A stretch of DNA of 64,000 nucleotides. It comes from Cycas panzhihuaensis. Taxonomy: Eukaryota; Cycadophyta. A program made the translations under genes and the position numbers. This document shows, piece after piece, positions 45,736-55,485 of this stretch. The stretch covers positions 158,665,741 through 158,729,740 of the forward strand of contig CM041465.1 in the NCBI GenBank assembly GCA_023213395.1, read 5' to 3'. The notes beneath the pieces were generated by a model. It was not told the DNA's origin, searched no databases, and saw nothing but the letters and a program-made list of their open reading frames with translations. Within the stretch, counting starts at the first letter, position 1, and every line of letters starts with the position of its first letter.

Positions 45736-46740
45736 TCACCTACAGAGTTTAAGTAAAGTTTTACCTTCAGTTTTAACTTTACCTTTCCCCTTGTTCTTGG
45801 GTCGTTTCTCTGGGTGTAGGAACCAACAATCTTCTACGCTGTGACCCGCTTGCTTGCAATGAGTACAAGTGATTTTGATTTGGGTGGTATTGGCTTGTTT
45901 CTTCTTGCCAAAACCTCCAATGGGTTGTTGTCCAACTTTACCTAAAAACCTCATTCCTCGAGCAGGTTTGTTGCTACCTTCTTGATGTGCAAACCTTTTC
46001 CTCTCAGCATAAGCCTTCTTGTTCCTCTTTTCTATGGCAATCGCCTTCTTGCTGGCTTCATCGAGCGATTTAACTTCAAACAGTTGAAGTTCTTGCTGAA
46101 TATGCTGGTGCAATCCTCCAATATATTTCAGCATCATGTCTTTACCCAGTAAAGAGATGCCCAACACAACAGCTTGCTTTTGAAATTCTATTGTGTAGTC
46201 TTGGACATTTTGGCCTCTTTCCTGTCGGTAATATTGCCATTTAATCCTCTGTTGCTCTTCATATCCAATAGGATAGAATTGTTTTTTTATGAGGATTTTA
46301 AATTGTTGCCAGGTAATTTCATTTACATTATGGGATTTAAGGTATGCATTCCACCAAACTAATGCATGCTTAGACAATTTTAACCTAGCAAAAGTAATTT
46401 TCTGGTGGTTTTTATACCCATAAATGGAAAAATAAGTTTCTAGTTGGTCCAACCAACCATCTAATTTTTCGGCATCTAACGTTCCATCATAGATGGGCAA
46501 TTCAAGTTTTGCCTCTACCTTGAATGGATGTGTTATTACCGCTGGATTGTCATCTTCTTGTTGGTCTTCTACCAACTCTTCATTCGTTTCTTTTTTCATC
46601 GGTTCATCTTCTTCCTTCTTTACGCCTTTGGCTGTTGAAGAAGAAGTTGCAACTAGTTGCGCCACAAGTTGGGTTAGTCTGTCAAGATTTTGCTCCATCT
46701 TCACGAACCTTTCGTCCATTTTTTGCTCCGGATCAGCCAT
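45736..46740 (-). CDS. Gypsy-A gag (intact frame)
   Basis: The ATG at 46740 ([12 protein letters not shown]) opens about 334 codons; the frame is open further upstream without an ATG. Order: a heptad-like helix ([16 protein letters not shown]), an acidic linker, the retrotransposon gag domain ([24 protein letters not shown] through [15 protein letters not shown]), a basic linker and one CCHC zinc knuckle ([14 protein letters not shown]). It ends in a different frame from pol, by about 20 bp, so pol would need a frameshift or the shift is a mutation. It could still encode Gag protein if transcribed. Confidence 0.85.
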   Translation of the reverse strand: MADPEQKMDERFVKMEQNLDRLTQLVAQLVATSSSTAKGVKKEEDEPMKKETNEELVEDQQEDDNPAVITHPFKVEAKLELPIYDGTLDAEKLDGWLDQLETYFSIYGYKNHQKITFARLKLSKHALVWWNAYLKSHNVNEITWQQFKILIKKQFYPIGYEEQQRIKWQYYRQERGQNVQDYTIEFQKQAVVLGISLLGKDMMLKYIGGLHQHIQQELQLFEVKSLDEASKKAIAIEKRNKKAYAERKRFAHQEGSNKPARGMRFLGKVGQQPIGGFGKKKQANTTQIKITCTHCKQAGHSVEDCWFLHPEKRPKNKGKGKVKTEGKTLLKLCR

Positions 46741-46915
46741 CTTCCTTCGCTGTTTTCGTTCTCTCTCAAGAGGTTCGGTTAAAGGTTCACCTGTTAACAA
46801 ATATTGATATCTAGTTTTCATAAAAACTTTCACAATGAAAGCAAGAGGATTTTTTTTCTTTTCTTTTTTCTTTTTCTTTAAAAATCCCTAAGTTCCCAAG
46901 GGTTTCAAGAAAACT

Positions 46916-46928
46916 AGCTCTGATACCA
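46916..46928 (-). promoter_or_regulatory. Primer binding site of Gypsy-A
   Basis: The minus strand reads TGGTATCAGAGCT, six bases inside the 5' LTR. Confidence 0.88.
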
Positions 46929-46934
46929 AAATAT

Positions 46935-47990
46935 TGATCTGAATTTGAATGGGAAAGTGAAGACCTAAACCAATTGAAACAAATCCAGAACAATTTACAT
47001 TAATATTACATAGAATTGAAGATATTTTGGATTTTTCTTACAAAACTCCTTTTGTTTGTGCTCTATTGAGCATGCAAGGGACTGTTACAGCGACTTGGGA
47101 GAGAGAAACTGAGTGCTGGGCGCTTCTTGAGCTGCTACTTGTTCTTTGGAACCTCTACCTTTGAAGTTTGCAAAGCGTTTTTGGTTGTTGATTACCAAAA
47201 ACCTCTTTTTGGTGAAGAAAATCTTGCTAGCGTCTCTTTTTGGGACTGTTGCTACTGCTGTCTTCTCCATTCGGTTGCAACTTCGATCTTTGAGGCTCCT
47301 TCACGATCCCCACAACTGATTTGTTCTGCTGCACTTCTGTCTTCTTCTCTCTCTACGCAGAATTTCAGTCATTGGAGCCGTTCTCTTTTCGGAAAGCAGT
47401 TTTAGAAACTCTCCTCGAATCTTGCTCCATTACTGCGTATGGCTGCGGCGTCCTTTTCCTGTTGAATTTCTCTTGACGAATTTCTGTTGTTCGTGCCCAA
47501 ATCTTCGCCTAAAATGCATTTTACTTGCAACAGGTTTTAAGTTTTCCAACGGATTCCAAAACGGCTTACGAAATCTTAGTAAAATCCTTTTAATTCGGAG
47601 ATTTTTCTCCTTAAATGTGTAGAGGACACGTGTGCGAAGTCTCTCCTCGAATTTTATGCAAAATGGATACCGTTTGCACCGCCAAAATCGCTGTCGTTTT
47701 TATTATTTTTCCGTTTTTCACTTTTCAGGTAACAGTTGCCGCACTGATAACACATGTAGCGATGTGACACACAGGTAGCGATGTGACACACTGGTAGCAG
47801 TGTGACACCTGCGTAGCACCTAGTTGCAATTGTATAAACACATTTTTTTACATTTTTTAAGCCTTTTTAAGGCATTTTTCTACTAAATGAAGGCCATTAA
47901 GCCTCTTTAAGGCATTTTTCTACTACATAAAGACCAAAAACATGAAAAATAAGATATTTTAAGAGTATTTAAAGATCCGAAAACGGATCA
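46935..47990 (-). repeat. 5' LTR of Gypsy-A (1056 bp)
   Basis: Aligns with 41124-42211 over its length; the repeat array at about 47736-47825 is a GTAGCGATGTGACAC-type version, unlike that of the other LTR. Confidence 0.94.
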
Positions 47991-48009
47991 GTAACGGCAA
48001 CCTGTGACA

Positions 48010-48770
48010 TCTATTTCATACTCAAATGGTATTTGTGAAGGGTGCATGTATGGAAAAAATCATCGCTATTCTTTTGCTTGGGATAATGCCTAAAGAGCCA
48101 AGGAGAAGCTAGAGCTTGTGCATACAATGTAATGGGTCCACTCCCAAACCCTTCAATATTAGGAGCTCGGTACACCTTAGTGTTTGTGGACAATTACACT
48201 AGGAAGACCTGGGTATACTTCCTGAAGAATAAGTCAGATGTGTTTGATCGCTTCCATGACTGAAAAGTGATGGTTAAGAATGAAAGTGAAAAGAAGATTA
48301 AGACATTACGAAGTGATAATAGCAAGGAATACGACAATCATGCATTTAATCTGTTTTGCCAAGATCATGGTATAAAACAGGAATTTACAGTCCCATATAC
48401 CCCACAACAAAATAGTGTTGCAAAAAGGAAGAATTGTATCATAATGGAGATGGCAAGGTGCATGTTGCACTCTAAAAACTTGCCATCGATGTTTTGGCCA
48501 GAGGCTGTGGTGACTGTTGTTTACATTTTGAACCAGGTACCTACTCAAGCAGTTTGCAGCATGACCCCCGAAGAAAAATGGACCGATCATAATCCTACCA
48601 TTAGCCATTTAAACATTTGGGTGCATTGGGTATGCACACAACCTAGACGACAACCGCAAGAAGTTGGATCGAAAGAGTCTGAAGTGTATTTTTGGGGGGT
48701 ATTCAGATCAAAACAAAGCTTACAGACTATGGGATCTGTAGGGGAGAAAGATTGTGATTAGTCGGTATGT
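48010..48770 (+). pseudogene. Copia-B integrase
   Basis: It continues the pre-integrase block (GICEGCMYGKNHR) and the integrase core. The first Asp region is broken. The 164-codon frame 48267-48761 has LRSDNSKEYDNHAF (second Asp kept, the GGE replaced by SKE), PYTPQQNSVAKRKN (the catalytic Glu of GVAERKN changed to Lys) and MTPEEKWTDHNPTISHL. The Glu-to-Lys change alone should abolish activity. Confidence 0.88.
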
Positions 48771-50014
48771 AAAATTCAATGAGTTATCGACGTATCATGC
48801 TGAAAATTCATCAGAAGAGCCTTTTTACCCCCTACTACTTCCATTCATAGATTCATCAAGCAAAGAGGATGATGAGCCAATTGATGGAATTCATAAGGAA
48901 ATAGGGCCGAGTGGAGCGAGTAAGAGTGAGGAGCCACCACATGAAGAAGTACCTACAACACCAAGTCCTTCTATACCGTTATACCCTTGTTGATGAGAGA
49001 AGAACAAGAAGTTAGCATGCCAGTCAAACTCTATTAGTAGACACCAACAACTCCAATGATCCTGATTCGTATGATGAAACGAAAGGTGATCCATGATGGA
49101 GAGTTACGATGGAAGAGTATGGTTCGCTCATGAAGAATGACACATGGGATTTGGTTCCACTCCCTTCGATGAAGAACCTTGTTGGATCCAAATGAGCCTA
49201 CAAGACTAACTTCTGCTCTAATGGAGAGATGGACAAGTATAAGGCCAGGCTTGTCGCTTAAGGATTTAAGCAAAAGAAGGAATTAATTATGAGGAGACAT
49301 TTGCGCCAGTCTCCAAGATAATGACAGTCTGTTTGATCATTTCCTTAGCAGTTGCTTATGGTTGGGAGTTACACCAGATAGATGTCAAGTCCATGTTTCT
49401 AATGGAGATCTAAAGGAGGAGATTTACATGTCGCAGCCTCTGGGGTTCATTAAGGAAGGCTAGGAGCATCTTGTGTGCAGATTGAAGAAATCAGTCTATG
49501 GCTTGAAATAAGCAACATGTGCTTGGTATAAGAAGATTAATGCCAAGTTGAAAGCTGAAGGATTCGTTGTTTCAGATCTGGACCCGAATCTATATGTGAA
49601 AAGGAGAGGAACCTCAATAGTAGCTATTGTGTTGTATGTGGATGATTTACTCATCAGAGACAACTGTAATAAGACTATTATAGGAGTCAAGTCTAATCAG
49701 GGAGCTACCTTTGATATGACAGATCTTAGGAGACTTCACTACTTCTTGGGCATTCAAGTCAGGCAAATGGAAGATAGAATCATGTTGTTGCAAATTCAAT
49801 ATGTGAAGAACCTACTGGAGAAGTTTGGGATACAGAATTGCAAACCAGTTGCAACACCATGTATTAAAGGCGCAAGATTGCAGAAAGATATGGGCAAACC
49901 CTCTGCAGGTGGAACGAAGTATTGCCAGTTGGTAGGGAGTCTGATCTATTTGACTCATACTAGACCAGATATTGCCTATGTTGTTGGATTGGTTTTCCAG
50001 TATATGCAAAATTG
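48771..50014 (+). pseudogene. Copia-B reverse transcriptase, 3' truncated
   Basis: After an acidic Ser/Pro linker (48770-48990), RT blocks: VTMEEYGSLMKND-like near 49107, KARLVA near 49236, then the 157-codon frame 49548-50021 with VLYVDDLLI (YVDD intact), RLHYFLGIQVRQM, KPVATPCIKG and QLVGSLIYLTHTRPDIAYVVG. It runs into 3' LTR sequence at about 50015, so RNase H is absent. Confidence 0.88.
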
Positions 50015-50317
50015 TGATTAACTTAATCGTGTTTAACAAAACGGCATGAGATATGCGGAGGGTCACAAACCTTGTCAGATGACACCTCTTGGAAGTATAT
50101 TTACATCCTAGCGCCCTTGTATATTCAATTAATTCAACCAAGTGTAATCAATGTGATCCAAGGATCTTTTGTGGTAGATTTTTTTCTCGAAAGGGTTTCC
50201 CACATAAACCCTATATACTGTGCATCTGTTTTCTATGTATATCTTGTTTGCTTGTTGTGTATAGTAAAAGATTCTGTGGAATATGAACATGAATGTATGC
50301 ATTCATGTTCCATAACA
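50015..50317 (+). repeat. 3' LTR of Copia-B, 5'-truncated (about 303 bp)
   Basis: Matches the last 300 bp of 37762-38111 and ends CATAACA. The first 50 bp of the LTR and the polypurine tract are missing. Confidence 0.85.
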
Positions 50318-51006
50318 AGTCTTAAACTTGGACCTCTTCTATTAAGACACCATTGAGAAAGGTGCTTCTAACATCAAGCTAGTACACTAGCCACTTGGAA
50401 TGTGTTGTCAAGGCCAAAACAACTTGGATGGTGATCATCTTAGCTACGTGTGCAAAGACCTCTAGCAAATCTATACCTTCTTTGTATTTTAATCCTTTTA
50501 CCACCAATGTAGCTTTATGTCTCTCCATTATCCCAATAGTCCTAAACTTGGTCTTATTGACCCATCTACGTCCCCTGGCCTCTTTGCCTTTAGGTAATTC
50601 AACCAAATCCCACTTATCATTCTTTTTTATGGATCATGCTTGATCCATCACATTCTTCCACTTCTCTTCATGATTTGCCTCCTCAAACGTTGAAGGTTCA
50701 TTAGCATTAAATACTTGGGCCATGAGGTCTCAATCTTTAACTATCGTTTCTCGTCATGCTCTGAAAGTTGTGCCTCAAAAACAGTTTTTAGATACCACCT
50801 TAATAACCACTTTGTTTCTATTACTCTATCTTCAAAATCCACATCTGCCAAAATACTATGCAATTTAGATTGTTCATGTTGATTTAAAGGATTAAGTGGT
50901 GGACTTGAGGATGAACTCGATGTTTCTAGCAACTCTAAGATTGCTTTGTCTTTATCAGTTTGACATTGAAGTGTACATGTCTTTATCTCTTTAACGTTGA
51001 AGTGTA
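50318..51006 (-). pseudogene. Copia-5 RT start and linker, middle piece
   Basis: The minus strand shows the Ser/Pro-rich linker (LLETSSSSSSPPLNPLN, about 50920), RWYLKTVFEAQL, and RT blocks (SGIWLNYLKAK near 50600, RHKATLVVKGLKYKEGIDLLE near 50520, TSLMLEAPFSMV near 50350). The last 220 bp (50331-50550) repeat the stretch at 37551-37761, so Copia-5 had an internal duplication before Copia-B entered. Confidence 0.8.
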
Positions 51007-51333
51007 TGTTAGAGATAATGTTTAATGTGTTAGAAATAATGTTTAGTGGTCTAATGTTAAATAGGATAATATTAATGTTAGAAAGTGGTAAGTGTGCTAG
51101 TATTAATGGGTCACCCTTAACCCTTTCAGGAATATTAAAATAAGTCATTAAAGCCCGTGCATTATGGTAGTCTTAGCGGTCACTTCATGTAATTGGTCAA
51201 GCACGTAGTGATCATGCATTATAAATATATACTCGTGTCAATCTCAAATAATGTAGATCATATTCAATTAGTCTTATTTCTGGTTCATGTTCATGATGGA
51301 TGTGTATATGGTTTGACACCTATTTTTCCAACA
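51007..51333 (+). repeat. 5' LTR of LTR-NA
   Basis: Starts TGTTAGAG, ends CCAACA; TATA-like ATTATAAATATATA near 51218-51231. The partner is about 90% identical by eye, with the terminal CA changed to TA there. Confidence 0.9.
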
Positions 51334-51346
51334 TGGTATCAGAGTA
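51334..51346 (+). promoter_or_regulatory. Primer binding site of LTR-NA
   Basis: TGGTATCAGAGTA directly after the LTR, tRNA-iMet type. Confidence 0.9.
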
Positions 51347-53080
51347 GGTTAATTCTGAGAGAAAGCGAGTTGGCTGCCAAGTTAGTGTGGCCCTATAAAG
51401 TGAATCGGGTTCTACATACGATTGATTGATCGGGAAATATAACCAATTTGCTTGTTCGAAGAGATTAGCAAGCTTGGGCACATCTCAAAAAACACCATCA
51501 GAGAAATAAAATCCCTGTTGGAAATCATAGGGTGAGTTACTGCTGTTGATTGCAAAACTTGAAGACCTCAAAGTCATTGTAGTATATCGTGAATCATCAA
51601 GTCAAAAAGGCTGAGCATCAGAATAAAACCTGAGCTGAGATGTTGATTGCCTTCGGAGCATAACACAAAACCATTTGTTAAGAAGGAAAGTGTTTGTAGA
51701 GTAGAACCCCAAGCAAATTGTAGCACGTGAAACGCAGTAGACGCAAGACATTTGCATGTGAAGAGACATATTGCAAACACATAGTAGGAATACATGAGCT
51801 ACTAGAGCGACATTCGTGAGATGAATTGAGCTTGCTATTGTTGAGTCATAGCAGAGAATGGCAATGCATGGACTAAGTCACAGAGAGACGAATTCATAGT
51901 TGGAGATGCCAGGGTTTGAAAAAAAGGGCTACGCTCGTTTGTGAGGAGGTTGTAAAGCTTGAGACGAAAAAAGGGCAGACCCCAAAAGCCATTAAGCCAT
52001 TTGTCATTGCTAGAATGGAAGATGAGTCAAAGATCAAAGAGAATTAAGCCCTAAAAGAAAAAGGGCGCACTTATTGAGTTTAGTTGGAAGAAAGGAGCTA
52101 AAGACTCTGTCATGGAGCAGTCCCGTGAATGAGGTGTCTGCATGAATGAAACATTGCCGTTGGAGATCACCCATAGAAGCCTAGAGAAATGCCACCCATA
52201 GGGTCATCCATGGAAAATGATTATCCTAGATGAAGGCGCCCATCAACGAAGAGAATCGAAAGACAATTGGTTGTAATAGAGGCGTTAAGCTACATGAGGA
52301 TCTTTGCATAGAAATCTAGTCGTTGAAACACTTGGATCAATGCCCACGTCGTCTGCAAGTCGTAACCAATCGCATGAGGAGCCACCACATTTAGAAGAGA
52401 GGAGATATCGACACGCCTGCCATAGACATTCGTTCAAATGATATTAGATTCAATGCATTTTCAGATCAAGATGATTTGATTTTTGCTTACTTCATCAACA
52501 AATCTGCACGGAGAAGGAGGGCAAAATTTGATCAAACAAAAAAAAAGGGGAAAATTTTAATTTGATTAAATTCAATTGAATATTGATTTGGAGTCCATAA
52601 GCCCTCAACAAGTTAAGTCATGGTTGTATAAAGATTAGTATGTGACCTACAGGTATTCATTAAAGGGGTTTACCTTTATGTTTGCCTAATTTCACTTTTG
52701 TGATAACGTTTTGGTATTGTTTCTTCGATATCTCTTCACTGGAATGTCAGATCTAAGTGTCGTCAGGTACGTTGGCCTCATCATTTTATCACAGACGAAA
52801 TGAGCTATGATATAACATCTTTTGAGCTTGATGTCGGCAAATTTTAATCAAGGAAAGCAATTTGGGTGGTTGTATGTTGACAGTAGGATAGGTGAGAGCA
52901 TTGTAAATTGCAGTTGTGTGATGTTCGACTCATCGCCCGATTTGTGAGATAAAGAGGAAAAAAATTTTGGCATTACCATAAAATATTTACAAAGGTGTTG
53001 CTATTCAAAAGCAAGAAAGCAGATCAAGGTCTTAATTGTAAAAGACAAAAAGACACAAGAGAAGATTTCATGATTGATAT
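51347..53080 (+). other. Leader of LTR-NA
   Basis: About 1.7 kb without credible coding frames, rich in GAAG and AGAGAA words. No gene recognised. Confidence 0.5.
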
Positions 53081-53585
53081 TTGCTCCTATTAGAATTATT
53101 TCTCATCATGGGTATGTTTTTACTAACTAAAGAAAATTATTCAAAATGGTTAGACAATATGAGATCTTGGTTTGTTACCTTTCGTTGGTGGGACATTGTT
53201 TTTGAAGGCTATGCAGATCCAACACCAAAACTTCAAAAGAAGGATGCTTGTGCACTTAGTTGGATTCATCGTACCTTGGAGATGGACACATCTTTATGTC
53301 TATGATAGTGTTCAAGAACCAATTTGCAAGTCGTACAAAACATGGAATATTTTAAAGGAGAAGTTTGGTTCAAAACTAAATGACCAACATACAGGTAATG
53401 AAGAAATTGAAACTGATATAGGTAAGGATGAAGAAAGTATTACTAGTGAATGTTGTATTGAAGATGATGAAAAGGAATATCAATATGATGAAGAGACCAT
53501 TTATAAATGTGCATCTGTTGAATGCATTATTGATGAGCATGTTGAATATACTGAAATCATTGGTGATTGCACTGAAGTAACTTAA
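53081..53585 (+). pseudogene. LTR-NA gag-like region
   Basis: The frame 53081-53305 has LTKENYSKWLDNMRSWF, WWDIVFEGYADP and KKDACALSWIH, the DUF4219/UBN2-type gag start of copia elements. A frameshift near 53290 leads to the frame ending at 53585 (SYKTWNILKEKFGSK, still gag-like), which turns strongly acidic (SITSECCIEDDEKEYQYDEE). No zinc knuckle is visible. A second one-base shift at 53585 leads into the next long frame. Confidence 0.75.
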
Positions 53586-54645
53586 TATCAAAGGTTCGTT
53601 GCTCATTCCTAGTCTTGTTACTTCAAAGGAAATTGAAAGTGAATCTGATGGCTCTATTATTAAGGAGGAAATTGCAGATATGCCTAATAATTCACTTCTG
53701 TCTAATCATTTAGAATTTAAAGTTGAAGCAAGTTGCACGATAAATACAATGGGCATGATTTTATCAATTCCTAATTAGGTTACATTAGATCAACTAGAGC
53801 CTAAGAAAATGAAGCTTAGCCTTGGAATAAATGATAAATCTAGAACTGCTTTGGCCAATTTACAACTAGTTGATATTGAAGTATCTCATGTTCTCAAGCA
53901 GATTTTATCAGTAGAGATACAGAATGCTTCAACTTACCAAGAGAGCAAGATTGCATTAATGGTAAATGGTGTGGGAGCTGCATCCTTAATGGAATTCATG
54001 ATTGCAACTAGGAAAGTTGTTCACACCAAGTCCTTCGTGATTTCACTTGGCATAGTAAATGCCACCATGGCCATTGTTGCAAGAGAAACCTTTTTAATAT
54101 GCAATGATCTTAAGTTTCTCTATGCAAGCACTTCAGCACCCTTGATTCATATGAGGAGAACAAATCAGTCGGTCAAGAACTATGCCATGAAAACAGAACA
54201 AGTTCCTGTTACATCAACAAACATCAACATGTACAAGAAGGAATCATTCTATCTTTTCTTCTCCCTTCAACATCTTATGTGGTTATTGGGATGTCATTTC
54301 TCTAGCTCATATTCTTATTTAATAGAGGCTAATATCATGATACATCATTCTAACATGTTGAAGCAATTCAAAAACATTGAAGTAGAGATTCATAGAACAA
54401 GTGATCAAAGAAAAGTACTTCACTGGGGAAAGCATACCATGTTGAAGAATCCAAATTTGCATACTAGAATGAAGAAAGCCAAGTTCAAGGATCATTTCTT
54501 TCGAGAGTTACAACAGCAAGGACATCATCATAGGATTGAAGTTGAAGAACAAGTTGAAGACATCAACTTCAAAACATTTCCAAGGACCAGCCATTGCAAA
54601 TTCAAAAGACTACAAATATACATTAAAGGGGGAGTGTTGAAGTAA
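53586..54645 (+). pseudogene. LTR-NA long frame of unknown function
   Basis: The frame is open from about 53585 to 54645 except for one TAG near 53777; from the ATG at 53809 it is 278 codons without a break. I recognise no domain. Seen: an acidic N-terminal part, a middle with hydrophobic stretches (FVISLGIVNATMAIVA; FYLFFSLQHLMWLLGCHF) that might be membrane segments, and a basic His/Lys/Gln-rich end (KFKDHFFRELQQQGHHHRIE). It ends at a G-rich PPT-like tract (54627-54634). That the frame stays open while the rest decays hints at a once useful product. Confidence 0.6.
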
Positions 54646-54787
54646 TTAAATATTAGAAAGTTAGAATAATATATTGTAATGCACATTTGTGCAAGTAGGT
54701 GGTCTTTGGTTTATTGGTCAGTTACTAGTTTGTTCTTAGTACATAGTGTGAAAGTGTTTTGTCTTTACATTAAACATTATAGGGGGT

Positions 54788-55117
54788 TGTTACAGATAAT
54801 GTTTAATGTGTTTAAAGTAATGTCTAGTGGTCTAATATTAAATAGGGTAATATTAATGTTAGAAAGTGGTAAGTGTACTAGTATTAAGGGGTCACCCTTA
54901 ATCCTTCTAAGAATATTAAAATAAGTCATTAAAGTGTGTGCATTGTTGTAGTCTTATCAGTCACTTCATGTAATTTGTCAAGCATGCGTTGATCATGCAT
55001 TATAAATATGTACTCATGTCAATCTCAAATAATGTAGAAGATCATATTCAATTAGTATTATTTCTAGTTTATGTTCATGATGGATGTGTATATGGTTTGA
55101 CACCTGTTTTTCCAATA
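54788..55117 (+). repeat. 3' LTR of LTR-NA
   Basis: Starts TGTTACAG after a G5 tract, ends CCAATA, followed by the second GTGTA. Confidence 0.9.
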
Positions 55118-55485
55118 GTGTACTCAAGGTCCAATTCTTGGTTACCTTATTTAAAGATAATGTCCCTAGATACATGTATTTTCTTAGATCTTTGGATCAT
55201 ACAATCTGCATGCTCTACTTGCACTATTCTAACAAAGAAAAATATAATTTTTTCTTTTATCATCAAATTGCTACCATGACTCCTTGGGAATGCACATGAA
55301 GGCATTATATCCAAAATTTCTGAAGTGGCTTACAGTAGCCCTTTTGCCTATCCAAGCCTCCTCTAGTGTCATGTTCTTAACTACCTCTGTGGGGCCTCTA
55401 TTGGCCAAATATGTTGCGTCCCGATTGCTTACAAAACTCAAATTCAAAAAACAAAATGGAGTTGGGGAGGATCCTATTGTGTAGC
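55118..55485 (-). pseudogene. Copia-5 integrase end, right piece
   Basis: The minus strand reads ATYLANRGPTEVVKNMTLEEAW, SHFRNFGYNAFMCIPKESW and CRLYDP, the end of a copia integrase. It connects through LTR-NA to the linker at 50740-51006. Upstream parts (gag, protease, 5' LTR) are not found to the right, so Copia-5 is truncated near 55485. Confidence 0.8.

Larger units (their letters stand above)
41124..47990 (-). mobile_element. Gypsy-A, chromovirus-like element inside the TRIM
   Basis: A 6.87-kb element with LTRs 41124-42211 and 46935-47990, perfect GTAAC duplication (41119-41123; 47991-47995), primer site at 46928-46916 and polypurine tract 42228-42212. The minus strand encodes gag, protease, RT, RNase H and integrase, with a decayed chromodomain-like tail. 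Gag is open from its ATG; pol has several stops. LTR ends are TGATC...GATCA. Confidence 0.95.
40813..48009 (+). mobile_element. TRIM-like miniature LTR element, split by Gypsy-A
   Basis: Without Gypsy-A it is about 325 bp. The 5' LTR 40813-40897 (85 bp, TGTTGGAGCG...CTGTGACA) is followed two bases later by a perfect tRNA-iMet primer site (40900-40911), a 140-bp non-coding core, a polypurine tract (41045-41051) and the 3' LTR. That LTR runs 41052-41123 and, after Gypsy-A, 47996-48009. The TCTAT duplication at 40808-40812 and 48010-48014 is perfect, and the Copia-B pre-integrase code (LPSI, then YSNGICEGCMYGKNHR) resumes across it. It has no coding capacity: a terminal-repeat retrotransposon in miniature. 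Confidence 0.93.
37762..50317 (+). mobile_element. Copia-B, copia element carrying a TRIM and a gypsy element
   Basis: The 5' LTR 37762-38111 (TGTTAA...TTAACA) is followed without a gap by the primer site, then a 1.3-kb leader, gag (39449), protease region, integrase and RT. RNase H, the polypurine tract and the start of the 3' LTR are deleted: RT runs straight into LTR sequence at about 50015. The flanks AATCT (37757-37761) and AGTCT (50318-50322) match at four of five bases. About 7.2 kb of its length is the TRIM plus Gypsy-A. It sits in Copia-5. Confidence 0.85.
51007..55117 (+). mobile_element. LTR-NA, pol-less LTR element with a long unknown frame
   Basis: LTRs 51007-51333 (327 bp) and 54788-55117 (330 bp), perfect GTGTA duplication (51002-51006; 55118-55122), primer site 51334 and polypurine tract 54781-54787. 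The inside (3.4 kb) has no protease, integrase, RT or RNase H. It encodes a gag-like start and a long frame of unknown function. It is nested in Copia-5, whose integrase continues at 55118. Comparable to non-autonomous TR-GAG/LARD-type elements, but the C-terminal part is unfamiliar. Confidence 0.92.

Noticed and set aside
51007-55117. LTR-NA as a deleted copia with hidden pol
   Set aside because: No RT, integrase, protease or RNase H motif was found in any frame of its interior.
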